Shown: positions 50,691-61,692, numbered from the stretch's first letter. The stretch is DNA of 64,000 nt from Eriocheir sinensis (GCF_024679095.1 NW_026111783.1:86001-150000); one strand, 5' to 3'. Made by a program: numbers and translations. The notes: generated by a model not told the origin, from the sequence alone.

Positions 50691-50910
50691 GAACGAGAAG
50701 AGGAAGAGGAAGAGGAGGAGGAGGAGGAGGAGAGAAAAGAAGAGAAGAGAGACAATATGAAAAAGAAGTAGAAAGATAAATGAGAAGGTGGACGGAGGAA
50801 GGGGATGATGATGATGATGATGAGGAGGAGGAGGAGGAGGAGGACAGAATAAGGAAGACTGTGATGAATGAGAAATAGAAAGATGAGAAGGAAAAGGAGG
50901 AGGAGAAGGA
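50691..50910. repeat. Purine-rich tandem duplication
   Basis: AAAAAGAAGTAGAAAGATAAATGAGAAGGTGGACGG-like sequence occurs at about 50647 and 50760, each copy followed by GGA-rich repeats. Confidence 0.8.
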
Positions 50911-51050
50911 ACGCCGAAATAACGAAACAGTCCACGACAATCCCAGCAACGTCAACGAGAGGCTTTTCAAACAGGCGAACCGAGACACCGATATGTCTAG
51001 GAAGACAGGCCCGGGTATTACACTTTGCTGATTAGCCTGTATAGCAGCAA
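50911..51050 (-). repeat. Dispersed repeat R1, third location
   Basis: ACAGTCCACGACAATCCCAG then CGAGAGGCTTTTCAAACAGG matches, in inverted form, the segments at 26035-26090 and 25718-25770, here joined in one piece. Confidence 0.65.
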
Positions 51051-51440
51051 GAAGACTCCCTGTGCCGTGCTGATGTCGCTAATAGGCTGCGTCATGGACC
51101 ATCAGGGGCAGCAGCCCTCCTGAGAGCACGCGAATAATGGCCTCAAATCTATAAATAGCCGGCGCCGCGTCATTCAAAAGCGTTCCCACGGACCCTCGCG
51201 TACCCCGGTTTAAAGTCCACCCGCGCCGCATTCCTCGCATTCCTCAGTGACGGGCTGCCTGGACACACCGAGTGACCGTACACACACACACACACACACC
51301 GCGCTGCCCGCCGCACCGCTCAGAGGCACACATTCATCCCTCCCCGCACTGCGACCTTGAGATGCTCCACACGCCCTTCTAGCACGCAGAATTCCCATAG
51401 AAAATGAAAGTATTGAAGGACAGACTTTGGAATGTGGTGG

Positions 51441-51442
<2 letters not shown>

Positions 51443-51524
<82 letters not shown>
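51443..51524. repeat. (GT)n microsatellite at the SINE 3' end
   Basis: A perfect GT array abutting the 3' end of the minus-strand SINE. In the SINE's own sense it is a (CA)n tail, so it may have arisen with the SINE. Confidence 0.93.
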
Positions 51525-51527
<3 letters not shown>

Positions 51528-51562
51528 TCACCTCTTGGTCTGCTGCGGGTCTCTCTCGAGAC

Positions 51563-52675
51563 CATAGCTGGGCACTATAACAGAAAACCTTATTCCCGAT
51601 AACCGATAACTGATAATGAAAAACCTTATCGGTGATAACCGATATTCGTTAACTGGAGACACAAATATAGCCAATAACCGATAACCGATACCCGATATAA
51701 ATCCACAATTCTGATACTAGCTAGCGATAAGTCCGATAGGTGAAAACGATACTATATTCATATTTCAAATAGAAAACATTTTCATTATCTGTATTTTAGA
51801 AAACTTACAAAACCCGAAAACCACACGTTGACACGTACCTATGGACGGTAATACTAGAAACGCCTGAGCCGGTGTTGTGTTATTTGGCGTCCCCACCGTC
51901 AACAAACACTGGTCTCTCGTGAACTGCGCATGCTCAGACCAGCAAGCGTAGACCTGTACAGTCTCACAAAGCTTTTTAACCGTAATTAAGAGTTGCTGGA
52001 AGGCTGAATCAGACATACAGTACCACTACCACCATCCCCGCTGTTTCTAGAACGACACTCTGTACGAGTTGTATTTATATGTAAAGAGTGGCGTTCTAGA
52101 AAAAAAGAGGATGGTGGTACTGTATGTCTGATTCAGCCTTAAAAATCTTTGTGAGACTGTACAGGTCTACACTTACTGGTCTGAGCATGCGCAGTTCACG
52201 AGAGACCAGTGTTTGTAAACAAAAGCGATGGGACACCAAATAACAAAACATCGGGAGCCTTCAGTACCATGGCATGCTCACAAACGGATATAGAATATCA
52301 AATTTGAGGCAGTGAATAATCATTTTGGGGGAAACTTAAATGATTTTTCTCTTTGATATATTGATTTTTGAGTCTAATATAAAACCTCACGTAGTTTTTT
52401 TATTGTTGATGATCTAAGTATGAAATCTCTTCACACTAATATATTTCATTACCCTACGTTTTTCATACAACACCGGGCGCCCGGCCACGCATGCGCAGTA
52501 GGGAGGAGACGTTTTTTTTTCTGAGGCGGAAAAAAGTAGTGATTATCGCTAGTTTGGTTACAAAAGTAACGAAGATACCGATATATATTTAAATAAGTAG
52601 CGGATGGCCGATAACCCGATTTTGTTATCAGCGATAAAGTATCGCGATAACTTATCGCGATAACGCCCAGCTATG
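51563..52675. mobile_element. Non-autonomous hAT-like element with internal palindrome (1113 bp)
   Basis: The ends CATAGCTGGGC and GCCCAGCTATG are perfect 11-bp inverted repeats. They are flanked by the identical octamer CTCGAGAC (51555-51562 and 52676-52683), and 8 bp is the hAT duplication length. Both subterminal zones are packed with CGATAA words (for example 51598-51740 and 52615-52665), as expected of transposase-binding arrays. No transposase domain is present. Confidence 0.88.
51903..52215. repeat. Near-perfect inverted repeat (palindrome) inside the hAT-like element
   Basis: CAAACACTGGTCTCTCGTGA at 51904 is complementary to TCACGAGAGACCAGTGTTTG ending 52215. The match continues inward through GACCTGTACAGTCTCACAAA and GAATCAGACATACAGTACCA to a TTCTAGAACG / CGTTCTAGAA core near 52050-52100. 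The left arm carries about 20 extra bases near 51980. A short minus-strand frame (51765-52016) that crosses it is not taken as a gene. Confidence 0.9.
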
Positions 52676-52940
52676 CTCGAGACAGCCAGCCGTTTCCCTA
52701 CGGAGGAGCACAGAGCTCGTAGTACCGATCTTTGGGTAGGGCTGAGACCACTCATACACAACACACCGCGACAACGAGGTCACAACTCCTTGCCTGACGT
52801 CGCGTACCTACTCACTGCTAGGTGAACAGGGCTACACGTGAAAGAAGATTAACCCAATTTATCTTCACCCGGCTGGGGAATCGAACCCCGGTCCTTCTGG
52901 TTGTAAGGCCGACTTTCTATCAACTGAGCTACCGGGCCGT

Positions 52941-53306
52941 GTGTGTGTGTGTGTGTCATGCGTGCCTGCCTGCCGGCCACACGCTCCTGCTTAGAAATAA
53001 GAAAAGAACAATGCGGGAGACACGAGTTCTCTTTTTCGATAATTAAAATCACCCGCGGCGCAGCGACACACAGGTCTGCCAGGTGCCACCGGGGATGTCA
53101 GAGACTTGACCGTGTAGTTGGTGGCTCCTGCAGACGGACCCCAGTGCTCTAACGTGGGTGTTTTCAGGCGCTTTCGACTCTCATCAATTATTCCCGAAGG
53201 CCGAGAGGGGGATCGTTACCTTTGCAAACACAACAGCAACTTCGGAACTGTTTAATCGTCTTCATTGAGAGCCATGCATTGTGGAGGGGGGGGGGAGGTG
53301 ACGGGA

Positions 53307-53309
<3 letters not shown>
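52941..53309. other. Unassigned, no gene seen
   Basis: A short GT run at 52938-52956, then unremarkable sequence and a G-rich run near 53286-53297. Confidence 0.5.

Positions 53310-53352
<43 letters not shown>
53310..53352. repeat. (GA)n microsatellite
   Basis: A perfect GA array abutting the 3' end of the minus-strand LINE. Confidence 0.94.
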
Positions 53353-53356
<4 letters not shown>

Positions 53357-54242
53357 AGAATTACATAGAAAATCAGACCACACAGACCCCATGGTCCAGA
53401 CTAGGTGGTCTATCCTTAAACCTAAGTGATTTTACATTAATCAGATGGCTCCAAAACGTTGCTTTTCTACTCTAGTTAATATTAATCTCAAGGAAGTGAC
53501 GGTTGAGCTTGTTTTTGAAGGAGTCAATCGTGTTACACTGGACCACTGATGGTGGGAGCTTATTCCATTCTCGCACTACAACGTTGGTGAAGAAAAATTT
53601 GGTGCAGTCTGAATTTACTTGTCTACATTTGAGTTTTATGCCATTGTTCCTCGTTCGCAAAGTGTCATCGATCATAAACAATGTTGATCTGTCTACATTC
53701 GTGAAACCATTAAGTATTTTAAAACATTCGATCAGTTTTCCTCGGAGGCGACGTTTCTCAAGAGAGAACATGTTAAGGGTCGAAAGTCTTTCTTCGTAGG
53801 ATTTGTTGCGCAAGGAAGGGATCATTTTTTTTTTTTGCTCGACGCTGAACACCTTCTAGCTTAGCAATGTCCTTTGCATGGTGGGGAGACCAAACTGTAC
53901 CGCATATTCCAAGTGGGGTCTGACTAAACTATTGTAGAGCGGAAGTATTACATCTTTATTCTTGAATAAGAAGTTTCTTTTAATGAAGCCCAACATTCTG
54001 TTTGCTTTATTTGCTGCATCGATGCATTGCTGTGAGAATTTGAGGTTTGACGCGATTTTGACCCCCAGGTCCTTAACTCATTGAGCTCCTATGAGTTTAA
54101 CGCCGCGCATTTCGTAATCGAACTTCTTATTTTTTGTTCCTACTTGAAGGACCTGGCACTTGTCTACGTTAAAGGGCATCTCCCATTTATCCGACCAAGC
54201 TGAAATTTTGTGCAAATTCTCTTGGAGGCTTTGCCTTTGCCT
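53353..54242 (-). pseudogene. CR1-like LINE family K, copy 2 (5'-truncated)
   Basis: Read from 54240 downward: LHKISAWSDKWEMPFNVDKC, QVLQVGTKNKKFDYEMRGV, then damage. Near 53850 it recovers with KMIPSLRNKSYEERLSTLNM, FSLEKRRLRGKLIECFKILN and FFFTNVVVREWNKLPPSVVQ to a stop at 53472. An A/T-run insertion near 53827 and other indels break the frame. The 3' UTR (TGGTCTGATTTTCTATGTAA) then meets (CT)n. GA/CT microsatellite lies on both sides (53310-53352 and 54243-54262). Confidence 0.9.
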
Positions 54243-54262
54243 GAGAGAGAGAGAGAGAGAGA
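54243..54262. repeat. (GA)n microsatellite at the LINE 5' edge
   Basis: Ten GA units between the LINE and the hAT gene remnant. Confidence 0.85.
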
Positions 54263-54263
54263 T

Positions 54264-54964
54264 TAAAATTCGTGAGGCCTTTTTTGGTTTCTTGAATGTG
54301 CATGATACAACTGGTGACGGTTTACTGAACTCATTCCTTGACAAGGTGAATGGGGTTGGGATAGATATATCTGATATGAGAGGACAAGCTTACGATCATG
54401 GTGCTAACATGAGTGGAAAGAATAAAGGAGTACAAGCACGTACATTAGAACCGAATCAACGTGCTTTGTATGTACTGCGTGGCTCATACCTGGAATTTGG
54501 TGATTGTAGATGCAGCGAAATCCTCAAATTATGCCATTGAATTTTTGGGCATCATGAACAGAATGTATGTGATATTTAGCTCATCTACATCTCGATGGGC
54601 TATTCTTGAAGAATGTTTGCCTATTACAGTTAAAGGTCCATCAGGTAACAGGTGGGAGTCACGAATTGAAGCTGTTAAACCACTCCGATATCATATGAAG
54701 GAAATTAACAATGCCTTATCAGTGCTGAGAGAATATGCTCTCGAGAAAAAGATGGCGTGGCCACAGGAGCAGGTGCACTCATGGACATATTGAACTAATG
54801 GCCATTTCTATCAGCAGTTTGCTTATGGTATGACATTTTATTTCATATCAATAAGACCAGCAAGCTTATTCAGTCATCAGACATAACAATTGGTGTGTTG
54901 CAGGCAGGGGTGACTACTACTATGGCATTCTTTGAACAGTATCGCAATACAGGGTATAATACAG
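54264..54964 (+). pseudogene. hAT (zinc-finger MYM-like) transposase, N-terminal piece
   Basis: The plus strand encodes FFGFLNVHDTTGDGLLNSFL, GIDISDMRGQAYDHGANMSG and KNKGVQARTL. After a frameshift come CVAHTWNLVIVDAAKSSNYA, ITVKGPSGNRWESRIEAVKP and, near 54900, GVLQAGVTTTMAFFEQYRNT. The D-x-RGQxYDxGxNMxGxxxGVQ block and the HxxNLV block are typical of the DUF4371/hAT proteins annotated as zinc-finger MYM type 1-like. The start is missing, cut by the (GA)n-LINE junction at 54263. The protein continues after the LINE at 58010. Confidence 0.82.
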
Positions 54965-57900
54965 CTGCCGCCTGTGGGGGGGGACCATAAATACCCCCAG
55001 GAAGGACTCCTCTTCTGGCTGCCGACCCGAGAGGTGTCCTGATAAATCCTCGAACCTCCTCCTTATCAATTTCTGCAACATTCACGGTCTTCGTTCTAAT
55101 TTTCATTCTGTGGAACACCATCTTTCCTCCTCTAAACCTCATCTTCTCTTCCTTACCGAAACACAGGTGGCTGAGGCTACTGACAGCAACCTCTACTCTG
55201 TTCCTCCTACTATCTCTATCCTAAAATTCAATTCAAAGCTGGATGTTGCGCCTACGTGTGCAACGACATCACTGCTCTCGTGCCCACGACCTTGACTCTT
55301 CTGAATTTTCCACCATCTGGCTAAGACTTCATTGTCATTCTATTACTAAATACATATCTGCTGTTTATCTCTCACCTAACTCTACTAACTATGTAAAATT
55401 CTTTGACTATTTGAATTCTAAAGTGGAGCACATCTTGTCTCACTCTCCCTTCGCTGAATCTCCATCTTGGGAGATTTCAATGTTCACCACCAGCGTTGGC
55501 TTTCATCCTCTTTCACTGACCAGCCTGGTGAACAAGCCTACAACTTTGCTCTCCTCAACGACCTAGAGCAGTTGGTTCAGCACCCTACACGTATTCCCGA
55601 CCGTCTTGGATACAGGCCCAACATTCTAGACCTCTTCCTTACCTCTAACCCTTCTGCTTACTCTGTCAAACTGTTCTCTCCGTTGGGCTCCTCCGATCAT
55701 AACCTTATTTCTGTTTCCTGTCCTATCACTCCTGTACATCCTCTGGACCCACCGAAGAGGCGATGCTTCTGGCATTTGCTTCAGCTCGGTGGGACGACCT
55801 GAGGATGTACTTTTCCATTCCCGTGGAATGATTACTGCTTCCAGGAGAGAGACCCCTCTCTGTGTGCACAACTCATCTCAGAAGTGATTGTCTCTGGAAT
55901 GGAGGCATACATTCCACGTTCTTTTACTACTCCTCATGCTAAAGAGCCTTGGTTTAATCATGCTTGTTCTCGTGCTATTAAAGATAGAGAGGCAGCTCAC
56001 AAAGGGTTCCAGAGCCTTCGAACTCCCGCTAACTATGACCTTTACATTTCAGCCCGGAATCGTGCCAAATCTATTTTCCGACTTACCAAAACTTCTTTTA
56101 TCAATAGAAAATGTCAACACCTTACTTCTTCTAATTCTTCCCGTGACTTCTGGCATCTAGCCAAAATATCTCCTCCAATATCACTTCTTCCTCTTTCCCT
56201 CCTCTCATTAACTCTGACGTCAGCACTGCCGTCTCATCTGTCTCTAAGGCTGAACTCTTCGCTCAAACTTTCTGTAAGAACTCCACCTTGGACGATTCTG
56301 GGCATATACCTCCTACTCATCCCCCCTCTGACTCCTTTATGCCTGTTATTAAGATTCTTCCAAATGATGTTTTCTATGCCCTCTCTAGCCTCAACTCTCA
56401 GAAGGCTTATGGACCTGATGGAGTGCCTCCTAATGTCCTTAAAACTGTGCTTCCTTGCTGACACCCTGCCTGGTCAATCTCTTTCGTCTCTGCCTATCAA
56501 CATCTACCTTTCCTTCCTGCTGGAAGTATGCCTTTGTACAGCCTGTGCCAAAGAAGGGTGACCGTTCCAATCCCTCAAACTACCGCCCTATAGCTTTACT
56601 TTCCTGTCTATCTAAAGCTTTTGAATCAATCCTTAATCGGAAGATTCAAAAGCACCTTTCCACTTCTAACCTTCTATCTGATCGCCAGTATGGGTTCCGC
56701 AAGGGGCGTTCTACTGGCGATCTTCTTCTCTTAACTGACTCTTGGTCATCCTTTCTTAGCCGTTTCGGTGAAACTTTCTCTTTGCGCTAGACATATCGAA
56801 AGCCTTCGATAAAGTCTGGCACAAGTCTTTGCTTTCTAAATTGCCCTCTTTTGGATTCTATCCCTCTCTCTGTCCTTTATCTCCAGTTTCCTTTCCGGTC
56901 GTTCCATCTCTGCGGTGGTAGACGGTCACTGTTCTTCCCCTAAACCTATCAACAGTGGTGTTCCACAGGGCTCTGTCCTATCACCCACTCTTTTCGTGTT
57001 ATTCATCAATGATCTTTTTTCCATAACAAACTGTCCCGTCCACTCATACGCCGACGACTCCACTCTGCATTATTCAACTTCTTTCAATAGAAGCCCATCA
57101 CAACAGGAAGTACACGACTCCAGACTGGAGGCTGCAGAACGCTTAATCTCAGACCTTGCTATCATTTCCGATTGGGGCAGAAGGAACCTTGTGTCCTTCA
57201 ATGCCTCAAAAACTCAATTTCTCCACCTATCAACTCGACACAAACTTCCAAACACCTATCCCCTATTCTTCGCTATCACCATCTTCAACACTAAACATCC
57301 TCGGTCTATCCTTAACTCAAAATCTCAACTGGAAACTTCACATCTCCTCTCTCGGTAAATCAGCTTCCTCGAGGTTGGGCGTTTTGTGTCGTCTCCGCCA
57401 GTTCTTCTCCCCCGCGCAGGTAATATCCATATACAGGGGCCTTGTCCGCCCTCGTATGGAGTATGCATCTCACGTGTGGGGGCTCCATTCACACAGCTCT
57501 TCTGGACAGAGTGGAGTCTAAGGCTCTTCGTCTCATCAGCTCTCCTCCTCCTACTGATAGTCTTCTACCTCTTGAATTCCGTCGCGATGTTGCCTCTCTT
57601 TTTATCTTCTATCGATAATTCCACGCTGACTGCTCTTCTGAACTTGCTAACTGCATGCCTCCCCCCCTCCCGCGGCCCCGCTGCACACGACTTTCTACTC
57701 ATGCTCATCCCTATACTGTCCAAACCCCTTATGCAAGAGTTAACCAGCATCTTCACTCTTTCATCCCTCACGCTGGTAAACTCTGGAACAATCTTCCTTC
57801 ATCTGTATTTCCTCCTGCCTACGACTTGAACTCTTTCAAGAGAAAGTTATCAGGACACCTCTCCTTCCGAAATTGACCTCTCTTTCGGCCACCTCTTATG

Positions 57901-57990
57901 ATTCTTTTTTAGGAGCAGCGAGTAGCGGGCTTTTTTTTATTATTGTTTCCTTTTTTTGTGCCCTTGAGCTGCCTCCTTTGTTGTAAAAAA
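54965..57990 (+). pseudogene. Jockey-like LINE family J1, copy B (nearly full ORF2)
   Basis: It starts with a 5' segment (GGGGGGGGACCATAAATACC), then an APE-type endonuclease spread over frames: [48 protein letters not shown] / [26 protein letters not shown] and [14 protein letters not shown]. The reverse transcriptase follows: FVQPVPKKGDRSNPSNYRPI, GFRKGRSTGDLL, DISKAFDKVWH, SGVPQGSVLSPTLFVLFIND and YADD near 57045. The C-terminal block FIPHAGKLWNNLPSSVFPP ends at 57876. The 3' UTR (GAGTAGCGGGC) ends GTTGTAAAAAAATAAAAAAT. It has perhaps six frameshifts or stops. It is the longest J1 copy and the reference for copies A and C. It splits a hAT gene. Confidence 0.9.
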
Positions 57991-58009
57991 ATAAAAAATC
58001 TTAATGCAT

Positions 58010-58927
58010 CGGAAATAGCTGAGCAGGTGAATGTAGCCAAAGTATTTCCGCAGACGCGTACACGAAGAAAAAAAAAGCATGTTTGACTATGTGTCGCAAT
58101 GAAAGTATCTTATCTGAGGACAAAAAAAAAGGTCAGTTCTTCTTTGTTGTAGTAGATCAGGTTATATCATCCGTCAACTCGGGAATTAGTCAGCTTATGG
58201 AGTGGCATAACCTGTTTGGCTTTTTGTACAATACGAAGCAATTCAAGCAGTGTATTGACGAAAACAAGCTTCACATTCGATGCAAGAAATATGAGGAAAT
58301 AATGGGAGACATTGATGCACCTGAACTGGAAATGGAGTTGAGACATTTCATTGCTGTTGTCAGTAGAGAAAAAAACTCTTGCTACTGCTAAAGATTTCTT
58401 AACATATATTTGTAGTAATAATCTTCAGGAAATATACCCAAACACTGGAATTGTGTTGAGAGCTATGTTAACAACTCCAGTTACTGTTGCAAGTGCAGAG
58501 AGAAGCTTTAATAGAAAGAAAATAATTAAAAAAAATATTTTGCGGTCAACAATGTCAGATGAGAGGCTCTCTGCTCTAGGAATCATCTTCATTGAACATG
58601 ATGTTGCTAGATCTCGTGATTTTGATGCTTTGGTTAATAAGTTTGCAAACCACAAAGCTCGAAAAAAGCCTTTTAATGATCGTTTTGCATTTAAATCATC
58701 ATACTTTGTCAAGAGAAACATTATTTTTGTACTCTGATAGGCCTGCTTATCAGTCGTGCCCCCACGTTGTGCCCGGCTCAGCACCACTTAAATGTATAAC
58801 ATCATCATTCATTGTTTTTAATAGCTGTACTCCTTACTATTACTGAAAAAAAGGTAAAACTCGGTTGTCTGTATGGGGCCCCACATATATTTTTTTTATT
58901 GGGGGCTCACTACTTGCTACTGCCCTG
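58010..58927 (+). pseudogene. hAT (zinc-finger MYM-like) transposase, C-terminal piece and element end
   Basis: It continues the gene interrupted at 54964: NASEIAEQVNVAKVFPQTRT, RKKK, then WHNLFGFLYNTKQFKQCIDE. After further frame changes comes the dimerisation domain TTPVTVASAERSFNRKKIIK with LRSTMSDERLSALGIIFIEH. The stop is at 58737. GCTACTGCCCTG at about 58916-58927 looks like a hAT terminal inverted repeat (CAGGGCAGTAGC read inward), marking the right end of the element. Confidence 0.82.
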
Positions 58928-59264
58928 GTTATTACTGGCATACATTGTGACGAAAACGTCCTAGTACAGAGCGAAATAACATACTGGGGTTTCTATACTA
59001 GGACCTTATATCAAGTTAAGATATACAGATAAAATAGGAAATAAGATAATAGTAAACGATGCAATATAAAACCTAGATCTTGAAAATATAAGACATAAGG
59101 TTTTCCGTAAACAAGAATAAAATGATATAATACTAATAAAATAGGAATGTGCGTACACGTTGTCGTAAGATAATATAATAGCCATATACAAGAATGTTGT
59201 CATAAAATGTATAATAAAACAAAATATCATATACATGAGTGTAGTCACGACTTGGAGAAAGTCT

Positions 59265-59720
59265 GTTCGTTAAAACTAAAAAAGATAGTTTTTTCAACTC
59301 ACTTTTGAAAATAGACATATTTGGTGTCCTTCACGTGATCAGGTAGGCTGTTTAGGTCCAGCTACCAGTAGAGACCTGTCTCCTATACAAGTTCTAGTTT
59401 TGGGAACAAGTAGTTGGTGTTGATGTCTTGTGTTGACATCGCGAGTCTCACTCACCTTAGGGAGCGAGAACAACCAACCCGGCAATCTTTAACTCATTAC
59501 ATTATTCACAGTGATTCCCGACTCGTACTTGTACATATCACATATCTTCAGCCACTTTAGCTCCCCTATATATGGTGTTGCATGGTCAAATTTATTGCAC
59601 CAAGCGCAACTTTGGCTGTTGTTTTTTGCACCTGCTGGATATGGCATGCAGCACTATATCCCCATATCTTTAATCCGTACTTTATGATGCTCAATACGAA
59701 GGATTGAATTAAATGATTAT
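59265..59720 (-). pseudogene. LINE reverse-transcriptase protein, C-terminal remnant
   Basis: Conceptual minus-strand translation gives VQKTTAKVALGAI, then PYIGELKWLKICDMYKYESG after small shifts, and SLPDHVKDTK followed by IFKSELKKL. The pattern (aromatic/Leu-rich block, ELxxLxIxDMYxYxxG, then NSLPxxVKxxxSxxxFKxxLKxxL) is common at the C-terminus of LINE reverse transcriptase proteins. It is heavily mutated, and the clade cannot be told. Confidence 0.5.
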
Positions 59721-60420
59721 GGTAAGGAAGGCGCGGGAAGGTTAATATGTAATGACGACGACCAAATGATATGGTAGAAACTCTAATGAAAAGAGCTCAG
59801 GGGAAAAGTTAGGAGGTTTAACCATCAGACAAAACGTTAATTAAATGAAGATGAGGGAAAGGAGGGACTAAAAATAGGAAGAACAGTTAGGAGAAAAAAG
59901 TTAATGAACGAATTGTCTCGTTGTGGAAAAACTGGTTAAATAAAAAAAAGGAAAAAAACAAAGAGTAGCGGAAAAAGGTAATGCGATGAGGAAACAGTTG
60001 ATGAAGTATCCGAAGGAAGAGAAGCGAAGCTGTTCAGGATGAGCACAGTCAGGTAGGAAAAAGAAGGAAAAATACATAGTAGAGAAATTTAAAAAATATA
60101 AAATATAAAGAAAATGAGGACAAAAAATAAATGTGTTGAGAAAACGTTAGATAAGTTGATTGACAGAAGAAAAGTGAAGTTGAAGAAACAGTAAAGTGAA
60201 GAAAATGGGTGAAAAGAGAAAGTTAAACGATGAAGAAAAAGTTGAAAAAAAGAGAAAAAGTAAAAAAAAAGTAAATGGATTGATGAAAGATTAGATAAGA
60301 GAAGTTGTTTAAAGGAAGGAGTAAGGTGAAATAATAAAGAAAAAGAAACAGAAGTTTTAAAAGAGAAGGAAAAGAAGAAGAAAAAAAAAAAAGAATTGGC
60401 TGAAGTAGTTTGTGGGTCAT
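59721..60420. other. A-rich low-complexity sequence, no gene
   Basis: Rich in GAAAA and AAAAAG words on the plus strand. Phe/Ser-rich frames on the minus strand are compositional. Confidence 0.6.
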
Positions 60421-60429
60421 CTCGGGTCG

Positions 60430-60680
60430 GCAAAGGCTGATTCACACCATACGTAAAATGACCGGTCCGTACCGCACCGTTCCGGACGACAAAATATTCT
60501 TCAGTGGGAAACCCAGTGTTGTGTTCACACCGCTACGGACCTGCACGTCTCCGGCGCGGACCGTCACAACCACTTGCCGGTCGGGATTGTCGGAGAGAAT
60601 ATTTTGCAGGTCCGCGCCGGTACGGCCCGGCCCGGAGCCTGTCAGTGTTGGATAGTGTGAACACACTTCCGTCACCATGC
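60430..60680. mobile_element. Candidate foldback MITE
   Basis: CCGGTCCGTACCGCACCGTT ... ACAAAATATTC in the left half pairs with GAATATTTTGCAGGTCCGCG ... CGGTACGGCCCGG in the right half. TTCACACCAT near the left end pairs with ATAGTGTGAA near the right end. The arms are strongly GC-rich with an AT core. No target duplication was identified. Confidence 0.6.
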
Positions 60681-60726
60681 AGCAAAGCGGACAGGCGTGG
60701 CCTCGGGGAGCGTAGCACCGCATTCA

Positions 60727-60912
<186 letters not shown>

Positions 60913-60914
60913 GT

Positions 60915-61452
60915 GTGGGGGAGGGTATGTGGGGTTATGGGTGTGGGTGTGGGTGGGTTATGGGTGTGGTTGGGGTGGGTGTGTGGGTGTGGTGTGGGTG
61001 TGGGTGGGGTGTGGGTTATGGTGGGTGTGTGGGTGGGTGGGTGTGGGTGTGGGTGTAGGGGTGTGGGTGTGGGTGTGGGGTATAGGTGTGGGTGAGCTAT
61101 AGGTGTGGGTGGGTGGTTGTGGGTGGGTGTGGGTGTGGGTGGGTGTGGATGTGGATGTGGGTGGATGGGTGTGGGTGGGTGGGTGGGTGGGTGTGGGGTG
61201 GGTGTGGGTATGGGTGTGGTGTGGGTGAGCTATGGGGTGGGTGGGGTGGGTGTGGGTGTGGGTGGCTGTGGGTGTGGGTGGGTTATGGGTGTGGTTGGGT
61301 GGGTGTAGGTTATGGGTGTGGGTGTGGGTTATGGGTGTAGGTGTTGGTGTGGGTGTAGGTGTTGGTGTGGGTGGATGGGTGTGGTTGGGTGGGTGTGGGT
61401 TATGGGTGTGGGTGTGGGTGTGGGTGTGGGTGTGGGTGTGGGTGGGTGTGAG
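60915..61452 (+). repeat. (GGGTGT)n G-rich array
   Basis: About 540 bp with almost no C or A on the plus strand, built of GGGTGT and GGGTGG words with TATGGGTG interruptions. Near 61397-61445 GGGTGTGGGTGTGGGTGTGG repeats without break. All six frames are low complexity, so none is a gene. Confidence 0.95.
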
Positions 61453-61577
61453 CGGAGTACTAAATATTACTTTAATAATGTACACATACAAAAACAGGTT
61501 TACATGAAAAACGAGATGCTGGAGTGCACATCAGTTTTACGTATATAAACATGGAGCCAAAGAAAGTGAGATAGAGA

Positions 61578-61692
<115 letters not shown>

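Larger units (their letters stand above)
51525..52940 (-). mobile_element. tRNA-derived SINE interrupted by a hAT-like element
   Basis: The SINE head is at about 52940-52866 on the minus strand. It has GGCCCGGTAGCTCAGTTGAT (A box) and GGGGTTCGATTCCCC (B box), with an acceptor-like CCGGGTG at the far end. The cloverleaf is imperfect in the D stem. The body runs CACCTAGCAGTGAGTAGGTA, GTTGTGACCTCGTTGTCG and AGCTCTGTGCTCC to GGCTGTCTCGAG, where 1.1 kb of foreign DNA intervenes. It then resumes at CTCGAGAGAGACCCGCAGCA and ends with (CA)n. Without the insert it is about 300 bp. Confidence 0.82.

Noticed and set aside
51765..52016. Short minus-strand protein beginning MSDSAFQQLL
   Set aside because: It is read through one arm of the internal palindrome of a hAT-like element. 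The other arm does not preserve it.
52866..52940. Functional tRNA gene on the minus strand
   Set aside because: A and B boxes are present but the D stem and acceptor register do not pair properly, and the sequence continues into a SINE body. It is treated as the SINE head.
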